A stretch of 64,000 nt of DNA from Acinetobacter sp. (GCA_031277915.1 JAITLL010000054.1:1-64000); one strand, 5' to 3'. Shown: positions 10,631 through 20,220, numbered from the stretch's first letter. Numbers and translations: made by a program. The notes: generated by a model not told the origin, from the sequence alone.

Positions 10631-10780
10631 TTAACTGCTTGGGTATATGGTAGAACTACATACTCAAGCATGTTGTAAAAATAACGCTTTGTAAGGGATA
10701 ACCCGATGCAAAGCGATGTTTTAAAGTAAACGAGAATTAAACTCGAAATAGAACAATCAAAAGACAGAGGAATAATCCAC

Positions 10781-11407
10781 GTGTTTGGCAAAACGCAACG
10801 CGGTGTATCTGAAAGACCTAATAAGCCTAAAAAGCCTTTAATTCCCAAATGGCTAGGGACACTTGTCGCTATTTTAACGGTCTTATGTATCGCAGTAATG
10901 CTCATGCTTTGGAAACCGTGGCAACCTGTTTCTTCAAAGAATCAGATTACTTCCGATCACTATAAAGAAGAAGAAACCAATAAAGACTACCGCTTTTATG
11001 ACCTGTTACCTCAGCAGCAAGTTACCCCTATTCCAGAACAAGCAATTCCGGAAAGCAAAAACCAAGGTACAGCTATGATTGTAGAGGCGCCTAGTACAGC
11101 TCAACCCGCTGTATCAGAACCTGTAAGTTCAAGTGCTGATGACAATACTGACTCAACAGCTGCTGCACCTCAACAGCCAAATTACATTTTACAAGTCCGT
11201 AGCTATGCTGACCCTGATCAAGCAGATGCTCGACGCGCAGAGATCATTTTAAATGGCTTATCGGCGGATGTAATTAAAAGCTCTGAAAATGGAAAGACCT
11301 GGTACCGTGTTATTTCTGGTCCATATGATACTCAAGAAGCTGCTCTTGCGGCTCAGCAAACATTACAGCATAGCGGCATTGACTCTATCGTGATTAAACG
11401 CAAATAA
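10781..11407 (+). CDS. SPOR-domain membrane protein
   Basis: SPOR domains bind denuded septal peptidoglycan; many such proteins act in cell division. The protein (208 residues, GTG start) has a short basic cytoplasmic part (1-27), one membrane helix (about 28-47, LGTLVAILTVLCIAVMLMLW), a Pro/Gln/Ser-rich periplasmic linker, and a C-terminal SPOR domain (about 130-208, NYILQVRSYADPDQADARR). GAGG at 10767-10770 supports the GTG start. The argS-SPOR neighbourhood is also common in other gammaproteobacteria (ftsN-like). Confidence 0.87.
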   Translation: MFGKTQRGVSERPNKPKKPLIPKWLGTLVAILTVLCIAVMLMLWKPWQPVSSKNQITSDHYKEEETNKDYRFYDLLPQQQVTPIPEQAIPESKNQGTAMIVEAPSTAQPAVSEPVSSSADDNTDSTAAAPQQPNYILQVRSYADPDQADARRAEIILNGLSADVIKSSENGKTWYRVISGPYDTQEAALAAQQTLQHSGIDSIVIKRK

Positions 11408-11420
11408 AACATAACTAATA

Positions 11421-11450
11421 AAAAAGGAACAAATATTTGTTCCTTTTCTT
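11421..11450. terminator. Bidirectional terminator (SPOR / GST)
   Basis: A near-perfect palindrome, AAAAGGAACAAAT/ATTTGTTCCTTTT, lies between convergent genes with A- and T-runs on both sides. Confidence 0.85.
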
Positions 11451-12119
11451 TTATATATCAGCACAATTTCTTTCGTTTGAACCCAAACCTTTCTGTCTTG
11501 CCTTTTGAAAAGCTAGTCTTTGTTGAATCCGATGTAAAAATGCTTGAATATGCGGATATTTCCCTTGAAGACGTGACTGTAAGGCTTCTAGTGGAAAGCT
11601 CATTTGAATATCTGCAAATGAAAACTCTCCAGCAAAATATTCATGGTCTGCCAAATAGTTTTCTAAAAAACTAATATGATCCTTCATACGTGGGCGAACA
11701 AAATTTGCCTTAACCCCTTCTGTAATTTTTTTAGCTACTGGTTGAATTAACCAAGGTACATGTTTGTTCACATTATTCATGACTAAAGTCATGACCAATA
11801 ATGGCATAAGTGAGCCTTCAGCATAGTGCATCCAGTAAATATACTGCTGCAAATCCTGAGCTTGCTTAGGCTTAAACTGTTGCTTCTGATCATACCGTTG
11901 CTGCAAATACTCTAAAATGACAGCGGACTCCGCAATGACTTGTTCATCATCTGTCAAAATTGGTGCTTTGCCGAGCGGATGGATACATTTCAATGTTTCT
12001 GGTGCTGAATAGTTGGGGAGCCGTTGGTAGTAATGAATATCATAATCCAAGCCTAACTCTTCTAAAGCCCATATGATTCGAAACGATCGCGAACATTCCA
12101 GGTGGTGTACAGTAATCAT
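11451..12119 (-). CDS. Glutathione S-transferase family protein
   Basis: The N-terminal thioredoxin-like domain (1-80: MITVHHLECSRSFRIIWALEELGL) and C-terminal helical domain (95-222, with FAGEFSFADIQM) are those of bacterial GSTs. The cis-Pro in GKAPIL and the ESAVILEYL glutathione-binding segment near 62-70 are present. It probably conjugates or reduces small electrophiles; substrate unknown. It is a single gene convergent with the SPOR gene. Confidence 0.88.
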   Translation of the reverse strand: MITVHHLECSRSFRIIWALEELGLDYDIHYYQRLPNYSAPETLKCIHPLGKAPILTDDEQVIAESAVILEYLQQRYDQKQQFKPKQAQDLQQYIYWMHYAEGSLMPLLVMTLVMNNVNKHVPWLIQPVAKKITEGVKANFVRPRMKDHISFLENYLADHEYFAGEFSFADIQMSFPLEALQSRLQGKYPHIQAFLHRIQQRLAFQKARQKGLGSNERNCADI

Positions 12120-12154
12120 GTTATTGCCTGCTTTTATTTTTATTTTTTACATAA

Positions 12155-12180
12155 AAAACAGCATGTGAACATGCTGTTTT
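12155..12180 (-). terminator. Terminator of the pirin-OsmC operon
   Basis: AAAACAGCAT-GTGAAC-ATGCTGTTTT, a 10-bp stem, is followed on the minus strand by a T-rich run. It sits 52 bp past the OsmC stop. Confidence 0.8.
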
Positions 12181-12232
12181 ATTCCATTTGTGGGATGGAT
12201 ATAAAATCATCCACCCCAACAAAATAGCATTT

Positions 12233-12640
12233 TTACGCTGTAACAAGCACAGTATGAATGTCTAAACTACGTAACAAAGTTTTAGTTACTGGCGTTTTAC
12301 TGCATACCGCTAGGATTTTTTGTTGAAGCTCTTCATTTGGTAGTTCTTTAAAAATAATACGGCGCTCGATATGCTCTTCATGCTCACGATTGGTATGAAA
12401 ATCAATTTCAACCGAGAATTCACCAAAGTCATAATCTTTATGCTTTGCATACATTCTTAACGTAATGAGTGTACAAGCTGCCAAGCTTCCGGTAAGCAAA
12501 TCATAAGGTGCCGGCCCTTGATCATGCCCTTCTAGCTTTTCTGGCTCATCACAAAAATATTGGTGACGCCCACTGGTAATCTCACCTTTCCACTGTTCAG
12601 CAAAAGGCTTAGCTTTACTACTCGCAATTACTACTGTCAT
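12233..12640 (-). CDS. OsmC family peroxiredoxin-like protein
   Basis: OsmC/Ohr proteins reduce organic hydroperoxides with a Cys pair. Here the candidates are Cys in LAACTLITLRMYAKH near 56 and Cys in LAVCSKTPVTKTL near 113. The 135-residue length is typical of the YhfA/OsmC branch. It starts 4 bp inside the end of the pirin gene (ATGA overlap), so the two are translationally coupled and probably act together under oxidative or electrophile stress. Confidence 0.87.
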   Translation of the reverse strand: MTVVIASSKAKPFAEQWKGEITSGRHQYFCDEPEKLEGHDQGPAPYDLLTGSLAACTLITLRMYAKHKDYDFGEFSVEIDFHTNREHEEHIERRIIFKELPNEELQQKILAVCSKTPVTKTLLRSLDIHTVLVTA

Positions 12641-13584
12641 TTTGAGGCCCTCATTTGTTCAGGAAGAACTGGCGCCTCTAAACGAGCACCCATATAATCT
12701 GGAATTTCACCAAAACGTACATCGTGACTAATCCACTGTTCACGTGCTTCTTTTAAGTCATCCATTGTACGTGCCACAAAATTCCACCATAGCAAAATTG
12801 GAGTTTCAAATGGTTCACCACCAATTAACAGCACACGATTACCTTTTTTGATTTCAATCTCAATTTCGCTTAGTCCAGTATCTAAAACCACCATATTGTC
12901 AGCCGTTAACTCATGACCATTCACATGGGCAACGCCATCTAACGCCATAAAACCATATTCATAGTTAGGGTTTAATGGAATACAAGTTTTAGTATCTTGG
13001 GTAGCAATAAGATCAACACCGACCAACGGTGTATGTACTACGACCGGAGAAGTAGTTGCCAAGTATTCACCGACAAGAACAGTAAATTCTAGACCGTCTT
13101 TTTCAACAATAGGTAACTCAGGATAATGTTCAAATTTCGGAGCCATGTTGCGCTTATCATCAGGTAAGGCAATCCACAGCTGTGCAGCATGCATTTGAGT
13201 TTCTGTATCAGGCGCAACTTCTGTATGCGAGATACCATGACCTGCTGTCATCAGGTTTACTTGTTTAGGGCGGATCAATTGCTTTGAACCTAAACTATCG
13301 GTGTGCATCATGGTACCTTCAATCATCCACGTGAAGGTTTGCAAACCGATATGCGGGTGTGGGCCTACATTTAAACCATCACCAGCAGGAAATGTTACTG
13401 GCCCTGCATGATCTAGAAAACACCACGCCCCAATCATGCGTTTTTGTCGGCTAGGTAAAGCCCGCTTAATCACTGTTCCCTGTCCAATTTCAGCAGAGCG
13501 AATTGGAAATTCCTGAATAAACTGATTGGCAAATTTCTCGCAATCCTTTGAATCAGAAATATCGTAATCATTATTATTGCTCAT
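12637..13584 (-). CDS. Pirin family protein (cupin)
   Basis: Pirins are bicupin metalloproteins; some bacterial members have quercetin 2,3-dioxygenase activity. The N-terminal cupin holds the metal ligands in GPHPHIGLQTFTWMIEG (about 76-92), LMTAGHGISHTE near 130 and Glu nearby. The C-terminal pirin domain follows. The 315-residue length is normal. First gene of a two-gene operon with OsmC. Biological substrate is unknown. Confidence 0.88.
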   Translation of the reverse strand: MSNNNDYDISDSKDCEKFANQFIQEFPIRSAEIGQGTVIKRALPSRQKRMIGAWCFLDHAGPVTFPAGDGLNVGPHPHIGLQTFTWMIEGTMMHTDSLGSKQLIRPKQVNLMTAGHGISHTEVAPDTETQMHAAQLWIALPDDKRNMAPKFEHYPELPIVEKDGLEFTVLVGEYLATTSPVVVHTPLVGVDLIATQDTKTCIPLNPNYEYGFMALDGVAHVNGHELTADNMVVLDTGLSEIEIEIKKGNRVLLIGGEPFETPILLWWNFVARTMDDLKEAREQWISHDVRFGEIPDYMGARLEAPVLPEQMRASK

Positions 13585-13726
13585 GATATTACTCTCTTTT
13601 ACCTATGCTTTTGCAATGAGTTGTTCTACTAATCTTAACAATACCCTCATTATTCAATATAGTCTTTTAGTAATACACAGAGTGTTATGAATGAGACAAC
13701 CGATTTTTAGTTACAGAAAATAATTA

Positions 13727-13745
13727 AAGCTGCTTCACGCAGCTT
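13727..13745 (-). terminator. Hairpin after the frameshifted small gene
   Basis: AAGCTGC-TTCAC-GCAGCTT, 7-bp arms, lies 8 bp past the stop of the broken gene and is followed by T-rich sequence on the minus strand. It implies that a real gene once ended here. Confidence 0.6.
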
Positions 13746-13752
13746 AAGATAA

Positions 13753-14009
13753 TTAGGTTTCAACGAGCCGTTTTAAGTTTTTCATAAATTGGCCAAATTG
13801 TGAAAAGAACTCTTCAAATAGTGGGTGGTCCCAATTTTCCAACATGACTTCACTAAAAAGCTTTAGACCAATCCCAAAGGATTTTGTAGTTTCATCATCA
13901 AAAAATCTGCTTTTTTTAAGCGTTCAACAATTTCAAAGATATCGTCATGATTTCCCACGTAGAATTCATCATAACTGCAATACCAAAGAGTATCTTTAGC
14001 ATCACACAT
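13753..14009 (-). pseudogene. Frameshifted small gene of unknown function
   Basis: From ATG at 14009 (AGGA and AAGG just upstream) the frame reads MCDAKDTLWYCSYDEFYVG through IVERLKKADF, then runs out of frame at a run of six T (minus strand; complement of about 13899-13904). In the next frame a continuous reading resumes as FDDETTKSFGIGLKLFSEVM and ends RLVET-stop at 13753. Adding one T gives 258 bp, exactly 85 codons plus stop. I do not recognise the family. It is either a true pseudogene or a one-base sequence error in a homopolymer. Confidence 0.65.
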
Positions 14010-14407
14010 TCCTAACCTTAAAACAGAAATTTTGCTAAGAGCTATTGTTTTAAAGAAAGATCATCCATTATTAATAACATTTATATGTAAATTGTCCGCA
14101 CTAAACATTAAAATGGCTTTTGTTTGAGAAGAACTTAAACACACATATTTAATTTTTATATAATTTTCAGCATGTGTTAAAGGAAACAGGAAATAAGTCA
14201 TACAAAATGAACTTAACTTCAAAATTATTTTAAGCACTAATTATTTCCCACTACGTTTATTACAAATTTTTTACTTTAAAAGTCTAAAAATATCGGTCTT
14301 TATTAATAGATAATTCTATATTTTTCTGCCTAATATAAAATCAGGGAGAAAATACTATCGAATCAATGTACTATTATGCTTTTGATATTATAAAAGCACT
14401 AAAAATT

Positions 14408-14803
14408 ATGCCTACAATAAGTATTGATATTAGAAATAAATATTCGCCCCAGTTTGAGCAAGAACTGATAAATGCTGTTTATCTTGCATGTAAACAGGTA
14501 TTAAAATTACCTGATCATGATAGAGATATACGCTTAAACATACATGAGCCACATTTATTTCTCTGCCCACCAAATTTGCAAAAACCCGAATGTTTTACTT
14601 TAATTCAGATTGACTGCTTTGTTGGTCGCTCAATAGAAACTAAAAGAACTTTATATCGGTCAATCGTTAAAAACTTATCCCTACTAAATATACCAGACGA
14701 CCATATCAAAATTCTTATTCGGGAACTCCCCGCAGAAAATTGGGGAATACGAGGGGGACAAGCTGCTTGTGATGTAAATTTAGGATTTGATATTCATATT
14801 TAA
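14408..14803 (+). CDS. Tautomerase-family protein
   Basis: 4-oxalocrotonate tautomerase-like enzymes use an N-terminal proline as base after Met removal. Starting at ATG 14408 gives MPTISIDIRNKYSPQFEQEL, with Pro in exactly that place, which is why I prefer it over the ATG at 14366. The protein is about 131 residues, longer than single 60-residue 4-OT and in the MIF/cis-CaaD-like size class. The end GIRGGQAACDVNLGFDIHI resembles the family C-terminus. Substrate unknown. Confidence 0.75.
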   Translation: MPTISIDIRNKYSPQFEQELINAVYLACKQVLKLPDHDRDIRLNIHEPHLFLCPPNLQKPECFTLIQIDCFVGRSIETKRTLYRSIVKNLSLLNIPDDHIKILIRELPAENWGIRGGQAACDVNLGFDIHI

Positions 14804-14836
14804 TAAAATTTACAAAGTTTGCCTCTGCTAAAACTA

Positions 14837-14874
14837 AGTAGGAGCAAGAGTATCTATACACTCTTACTCCTACT
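14837..14874. terminator. Long hairpin between tautomerase and DinB genes
   Basis: AGTAGGAG-c-AAGAGT ... ACTCTT-a-CTCCTACT forms a 14-bp stem with one internal mismatch and an 8-nt loop, 34 bp past the tautomerase stop. There is no clear T-run, so termination is plausible rather than shown. Confidence 0.55.
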
Positions 14875-14994
14875 AATATACAATAAATATGTATCTCTAA
14901 TATCTTTTTTAAAGTCTTGATAAATATATAACCATATAAAAATAATAATTTTAAATTAAGATAACAACTATTATGTTAAATGTGATGATTTTCT

Positions 14995-15483
14995 TCAATT
15001 AGCATATATCAAATCAAGCTCAGGACAATCATATCCCATTGAGGTTAGAACTGCTGTGACTTGCCCCCTGTGATGAGTTCCATGATTAAAAACATGTAGT
15101 AGTGTTTTAGCATATGGCAAGCTCATCTCTTTACCAGTAGATGTCTTGTACTGTAGATCGTATTTAAATTTTTCAACATCAACACACTTTAAAAAATTTA
15201 TCCAATTAGAAGCTTTGTCCTCCAACTGCAATATTAGCTTGTCTTTATCGTCCTCTATGATGGTATTTAACTTTAATACAGGTGAAGGTTTACCTAAAAA
15301 ACGAGGAAACCAAAGATAGTGTTCACCAACAAGTAAATGATTTAAGGTTCCGGCAATACTTTTGAAATAAAGTCCACATTCAGCATTAAAGTCGTCATTA
15401 GAAACATTCCTCAAAACCTGATTTAATTTTTGAGTAGCCCAAACGTTGTATCGAGCTAATAATTCAAAAGTCATTAAATCCAT
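14995..15483 (-). CDS. DinB family protein
   Basis: A 162-residue four-helix-bundle protein of the DinB/YfiT-like metal-binding superfamily. Putative metal ligands are the His of LNHLLVGEHYLW near 50 and the pair in HVFNHGTHHRGQV near 130, the classic DinB triad. Members include thiol-dependent transferases and damage-inducible proteins; the role here is unknown. It stands alone, convergent with the tautomerase gene. Confidence 0.85.
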   Translation of the reverse strand: MDLMTFELLARYNVWATQKLNQVLRNVSNDDFNAECGLYFKSIAGTLNHLLVGEHYLWFPRFLGKPSPVLKLNTIIEDDKDKLILQLEDKASNWINFLKCVDVEKFKYDLQYKTSTGKEMSLPYAKTLLHVFNHGTHHRGQVTAVLTSMGYDCPELDLIYAN

Positions 15484-15606
15484 TTTAAAGAACCGATTAT
15501 TAGTTTGCCTAAATTAACATAGCATGGCTTATACAAAATTAAGTTAAAGTTTTTAATAAAACTCAACAAATATTTAAGACTTTCATTTCATTATATAAAA
15601 CAGCAA

Positions 15607-15630
15607 AAGCCGACTTTTCCAAGTCGGCTT
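15607..15630 (-). terminator. guaA terminator
   Basis: AAGCCGACTT-TTCC-AAGTCGGCTT, a 10-bp perfect stem, is followed on the minus strand by TTTTGCTGTTTT. It lies 71 bp past the guaA stop. Confidence 0.8.
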
Positions 15631-15663
15631 AAATATCACTACCGCGAGCACAGCTCTTGGCTT

Positions 15664-15703
15664 AATTCAGGCAAGAAGCATTGCTTCTTGAAATATCTGA
15701 ATT
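15664..15703. repeat. Nested inverted repeat at the end of guaA
   Basis: CAAGAAGC-ATT-GCTTCTTG at 15672-15690 lies inside an outer pair AATTCAG/CTGAATT. It sits between the guaA stop and the stronger hairpin at 15607-15630. It may stabilise the 3' end of the mRNA. Confidence 0.5.
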
Positions 15704-17269
15704 ACTCCCACTCAATCGTTGCTGGTGGTTTAGATGACACGTCGTATACAACACGTGATACATCTTTAATTTCATTCATAATACGTGTTGAGATTTTATC
15801 AACTAATTCGTATGGTAAATGTGCAAAACGAGCTGTCATAAAGTCAACCGTTTCAACCGCACGAAGTGCAATCACCCATGCATAACGACGACCATCACCT
15901 ACTACACCAACTGACTTAACTGGTTGGAATACAGCAAATGCTTGAGCAGTTTTGTCATACCAGCCGCTGTCACGAAGCTCTTGCATAAAGATGTCATCAG
16001 CAAGACGAAGAATATCTGCATATTCTTTTTTCACTTCACCCAAAATACGAACGCCTAAACCAGGACCTGGGAATGGATGACGGTAAATCATGCTGTGTGG
16101 CAAACCAAGTGTAGTACCTAATTTACGTACTTCATCTTTAAACAAGTCACGTAAAGGTTCAACTAACTCAAACTCTAAATCGTCTGGTAAACCACCCACG
16201 TTGTGGTGAGATTTAATAACATGTGCTTTACCTTGTTTGCTTGCAGCAGATTCAATTACGTCTGGGTAAATCGTACCTTGAGCCAAGAATTTCACGCCAT
16301 CAAGCTTACGTGCTTCTTCAGCAAATACTTCAATGAATTCACGACCAATAATCTTACGTTTTTTCTCTGGATCAACTTCACCAGCCAACGCAGTTAAGAA
16401 ACGTTGTTCAGCGTCTGCACGAATCACACGGATACCCATGTTTTCAGCAAACATTTGCATCACTTGGTCGCCTTCGTTTAAACGAAGTAAGCCATTATCA
16501 ACAAATACACATGTTAACTGGTCGCCGATTGCTTTATGTAAAAGCGCAGCAACAACAGATGAGTCAACACCACCAGAAAGACCTAAAAGAACTTTTTCAT
16601 CACCAATTTGTTTACGTAATTGTTCTACACGTAAATCGATGATGTGTTCAGGTGTCCAAAGGCCACCACATCCACAAATTTTATGAACGAAGTTCGCAAG
16701 TAACTCTTCACCTTTTGCCGTGTGCGTTACTTCTGGGTGGAATTGCACGCCATAGAAACGACGTGCTTCATCACTTACAGCAGCAACTGGACAGCTTGGT
16801 GTGCTTGCAGTAATCGTAAAACCTTCTGAATCTGGCTCACTTTGTCGCCGTGGCTCATCCAAACGTGTAACTGGTTTTCACGGTCTTGTAAATTGCCAAT
16901 AAGTTGGTCACGTTTAACGATATCAACTTCGGCATAACCAAACTCATGTACAGTACCTGGCTCAACTTTACCGCCTAACTGTTCAGACATGGTTTGTAAA
17001 CCATAGCAAATACCCAATACTGGAACGCCTAATTCAAACACCACTTGTGGTGCTCGTGGGCTGCCCTCTTCATGCACACTCTCAGGTCCACCTGATAAAA
17101 TAATACCGTTTGGCTTAAAAGCACGAATGTCTTCTTCAGACATATCAAAGGCATACATTTCAGAGTAAACACCAGCTTCACGTACACGACGTGCAATGAG
17201 CTGACTATATTGAGAGCCGAAATCCAGGATCAGGATACGATCTTCAGTAATTTGAGTATTGGTAGTCAT
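15702..17269 (-). pseudogene. guaA: GMP synthase with an apparent one-base deletion
   Basis: GuaA converts XMP to GMP. The N-terminal glutamine amidotransferase half runs from ATG 17269 with LGICYGLQ (catalytic Cys), but the frame ends in unrelated codons and a stop at 16775. The rest, from [10 protein letters not shown] through GVQFHPEV, the PP-loop LSGGVDSS and KPPATIEWE, is in the next frame. The switch is near 16828, where SQIPEGFT is expected but SQIQKV is read; a single missing C (coding strand) explains it. The region is 1568 bp; one added base gives 1569, that is 522 codons plus stop, the usual GuaA length. It is either a sequence error or a true loss of function. Confidence 0.9.
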
Positions 17270-17644
17270 GACAAACCACTAAATGGCAAAAGAATTAAGC
17301 GCGCCATTTTAACATTTTTCACGCTTCGGCGCACCGCAAATCATCATATATCTTGTTTTTTTCATATCATAATCATTTTCATATTTAGATTGATTGATAT
17401 AAATATAAATTTATTGATATTTATCAATGCACTGCATGCCCATTAAAATCTTCATACACATTGATAAATTCATCACATTCTATGCAACATCCTCCTGAAT
17501 TTGATGTTAAGATGACCCGATAAAACAGGCATTACCATGGAAAGGTAAATACCATTAAGCGATATTTGTCTGTCCTTAAACAGTGATCCGTTTTTTATGG
17601 CTTGTTGCCCCATATCAAAATCAATAGAAATCTAAGGAACAACA
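17270..17644. other. Intergenic region, guaA/DUF445 divergent
   Basis: About 375 bp, A+T-rich, with promoter duty for two divergent genes. I see no open frame with a ribosome site and no clear operator. Confidence 0.5.
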
Positions 17645-18874
17645 ATGCTTCAAACTATGATTGCAGATTTCCAGCAACATTTTTGGTTGTATGTCTCTAT
17701 TCCTTTCATGAGTGGTTTAATTGGCTATATCACTAAAGTGATTGCCATTCAAATGATGTTTTCACCACTTGAATTTAAAGGTATTAAACCATTTTTTGGC
17801 TGGCAAGGTATTGTGCCTCGTAAAGCTGAAAAAATGGCAACCATTGCTGTTGAGCTCATGACAGCCAAGCTCATTAAGCCCGAAGAAATTTTTGCTCGCC
17901 TTGACCCAAAGCGTATTGCCAAAGAAATTGAAAAACCATTAATGGCAGCAGCGGAAGATATTACGCGAGAAGTCGCGCAAGAGTATCAACCCGGTTTATG
18001 GGAAGGTATGCCTGAATTTGCCCGCCAAAGATTGATCCGCAGAGTACAATCAAAAGCGCCTGAAATTGTCGAGCACATCATGAGTGAAGTGCAACGTGAC
18101 GTAAATCGGTATTTTGATATTAAGCACTTGGTGATTAGTAATTTGCTTAAAGATAAACGTTTACTGAACAATATTTTTAAACGTGTCGGTAAACAGGAAT
18201 TTAAATTTTTCAGTAACGTTGGTTTCGTATTCGGCTTTGGTATTGGTGTCATCCAGATGCTGTGCTGGATTGTCACTCAGGGTAAATATCCTTGGATGTT
18301 GCCACTGTTTGGTGGATTTGTAGGATTCTTCAGTGACTGGATTGCCCTACAAATGATGTTTAGACCGCTCTATCCTAAAAAAATATTAGGCTACACATGG
18401 CAAGGTCTATTTATTAAACGTCAAAATGAAGTAGCAGCGGACTATGCAGCCTTAATTTCCAAACAACTTTTGACTTCACGTCATATGATGGAAGAGCTAT
18501 TTTCCGGTACTCACTCTGCACGTGTGATTGATTTGGTTAACCGCCATGTTAAACAGGAAATTGACATGCAAGCAGGTGTGATTCGCCCACTTGTTGTTTA
18601 TGCAATTGGTGGAGAAAAGTACCAGAATATGAAAACCCAGGTTGCAGAACGTATTATGCAACAACTGCCAGAGACCATGAAATATGTTGAGTCTTATGCA
18701 GAAGATGCCATGAATATTCGTCACACCTTGATTGAACGTATGCAGAAATTAACACCATCTGAATTTGAAGGCATGTTACGTCCTGCGTTCAAAGAAGATG
18801 AGTGGGCACTCATTGCTGTAGGTGCAGTACTTGGTTTTGTTGTTGGGGAATTACAAATCCAGTTTATGCTTTAA
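17645..18874 (+). CDS. DUF445 family membrane protein
   Basis: The 409-residue protein has membrane segments at both ends and in the middle (about 14-34, 187-235, 385-405) separated by long amphipathic helical regions, the pattern of DUF445. The repeated motif IAIQMMFSPLEFKGIKPF / IALQMMFRPLYPKKILGY, near 30 and 235, suggests internal duplication of a membrane-plus-loop unit. Function of the family is not established. It is monocistronic. Confidence 0.8.
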   Translation: MLQTMIADFQQHFWLYVSIPFMSGLIGYITKVIAIQMMFSPLEFKGIKPFFGWQGIVPRKAEKMATIAVELMTAKLIKPEEIFARLDPKRIAKEIEKPLMAAAEDITREVAQEYQPGLWEGMPEFARQRLIRRVQSKAPEIVEHIMSEVQRDVNRYFDIKHLVISNLLKDKRLLNNIFKRVGKQEFKFFSNVGFVFGFGIGVIQMLCWIVTQGKYPWMLPLFGGFVGFFSDWIALQMMFRPLYPKKILGYTWQGLFIKRQNEVAADYAALISKQLLTSRHMMEELFSGTHSARVIDLVNRHVKQEIDMQAGVIRPLVVYAIGGEKYQNMKTQVAERIMQQLPETMKYVESYAEDAMNIRHTLIERMQKLTPSEFEGMLRPAFKEDEWALIAVGAVLGFVVGELQIQFML

Positions 18875-18893
18875 TTTTAAAATCCTAGAAATG

Positions 18894-18926
18894 AAAAAAC
18901 CGGATGCATTGATCATCCGGTTTTTA
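18894..18926. terminator. Bidirectional terminator (DUF445 / DoxX)
   Basis: AAAACCGGATG-CATTGAT-CATCCGGTTTTT lies between the convergent genes and is followed by T-rich sequence. Confidence 0.85.
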
Positions 18927-18940
18927 TTTTGTCTTGAATA

Positions 18941-19378
18941 TTATTTTTCAATTGCATGGTCTAGGCTAATACGTCCAGCGCCGTGAAGCATCAAGAAGAA
19001 TAAACCGCCGGCCATTGCAAAGTTTTTCATAAAATGGATGCCATTGTTATATTGCGCTGCGGCATCAGCACCACCTTGGTGGAACAAGAACGCAGTCAAG
19101 ATACTAAAGATTCCCAGACCCAAAGCTGCGAAACGCGCTTGGAAACCGAATAACAACGCTAAACCACCACCGAACTCAACCAAAATTACTAATGGTAGAA
19201 TTCCACCTGGAACACCCATAGCTTCCATATACCCTACTGTTGCTGCATAACCGGTAATTTTTCCCCAGCCAGCAACAAGGAAGATATACGCAATAAGTAC
19301 ACGAGCAACAAGGCTAATAAAACTATCTGCGCCTGGTTGCGTTACGATATTTTTGACCATCACATTTGGATTAAACAT
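18941..19378 (-). CDS. DoxX family membrane protein
   Basis: About 145 residues with four membrane helices typical of DoxX: VARVLIAYIFLVAGWGKITGYAATVGYME and VEFGGGLALLFGFQARFAALGL. Bacterial DoxX proteins are small inner-membrane proteins sometimes linked to redox or thiol stress. ATG 19378 (MFNPNVMVKN) is preferred over the upstream ATG because AAGGTGG lies at the right distance. It is a single gene. Confidence 0.85.
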   Translation of the reverse strand: MFNPNVMVKNIVTQPGADSFISLVARVLIAYIFLVAGWGKITGYAATVGYMEAMGVPGGILPLVILVEFGGGLALLFGFQARFAALGLGIFSILTAFLFHQGGADAAAQYNNGIHFMKNFAMAGGLFFLMLHGAGRISLDHAIEK

Positions 19379-19572
19379 ACAGCCACCTTTATTTAAATGC
19401 TTATTTGTTGATGAACTCATTCTAGGTTTGGGACATTGATAATTAAATACTCAAAATCCATATATATCGTTGCACAAACAGGATGATCAATTTGTATATT
19501 TTTGATGTTTTATACTGACTTTCTATAGGCTCACTGCTACGATTTGAATACGGTTTACCACTTAGTCATCTC

Positions 19573-20220
19573 ATGGAACTTCTTGATTTTATTCTACACG
19601 TTGACCAGCATCTCGCCGACTTTATTACAAATTACGGGACCTGGATTTATGGCATTTTATTTTTAATTATTTTTGTCGAGACTGGTTTAGTGGTTATGCC
19701 ATTTTTACCGGGCGACAGTTTATTATTTGCGGCAGGTGCTTTAGCCGCGTCTACAGGTAAGATGGATCCATGGTTGCTGGGTACTCTACTCTTCCTTGCA
19801 GCAGTTCTGGGCGACACAGTGAACTATCACATTGGACGTTTTATCGGTCCACGTGTGTTTGAAATGAACTCGCGCCTCATTAACAAGCAGCATTTAACCA
19901 AAACTCAAGAATTCTTTGCCCGCCATGGTGGCAAAACAATTATCTTTGCTCGATTTATTCCATTTGCTCGTACGTTTGCCCCTTTTGTGGCGGGTGCTGG
20001 TAGCATGAATTATAAATTTTTCATCACCTACAACCTCATTGGCGCACTGGGTTGGGTGGCTTCTTTTGTAACGCTAGGCTATCTATTTGGAAATATGCCA
20101 GTCGTTAAAGACAACTTTACTCATCTTATTTTCGGCATCATTATTATTAGTATTCTACCTGGTATTATTGGGTTTATCCGTGAAAAACTAAAGAATCGTA
20201 AAGCCAAAGCAAACGTTTAA
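19573..20220 (+). CDS. DedA family membrane protein
   Basis: DedA (SNARE-associated/VTT) proteins are inner-membrane proteins implicated in undecaprenyl-phosphate or phospholipid flipping. The 215-residue protein has the hallmarks ETGLVVMPFLPGDSLLFAAG near 38-57 and the Arg motif GKTIIFARFIPFARTFAPFVAG near 115-136. It stands alone, convergent with a LysE-type gene 8 bp away. Confidence 0.92.
   Translation: MELLDFILHVDQHLADFITNYGTWIYGILFLIIFVETGLVVMPFLPGDSLLFAAGALAASTGKMDPWLLGTLLFLAAVLGDTVNYHIGRFIGPRVFEMNSRLINKQHLTKTQEFFARHGGKTIIFARFIPFARTFAPFVAGAGSMNYKFFITYNLIGALGWVASFVTLGYLFGNMPVVKDNFTHLIFGIIIISILPGIIGFIREKLKNRKAKANV

Larger units (their letters stand above)
13585..14407. other. Intergenic region holding one frameshifted gene
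   Basis: About 820 bp between the pirin and tautomerase genes. It contains the broken small gene at 13753-14009 and its hairpin. From 14010 to 14407 it is strongly A+T-rich and I see only the expected promoter region of the tautomerase gene. Confidence 0.55.

Noticed and set aside
14366-14407. Upstream ATG for the tautomerase gene.
   Set aside because: It would bury the catalytic N-terminal proline, which must follow the initiator Met in this family.
15702-17269. Reading guaA as two separate genes (amidotransferase and synthetase).
   Set aside because: The two parts overlap out of phase, the downstream part has no plausible start, and one added base gives exactly the standard 522-residue GuaA.
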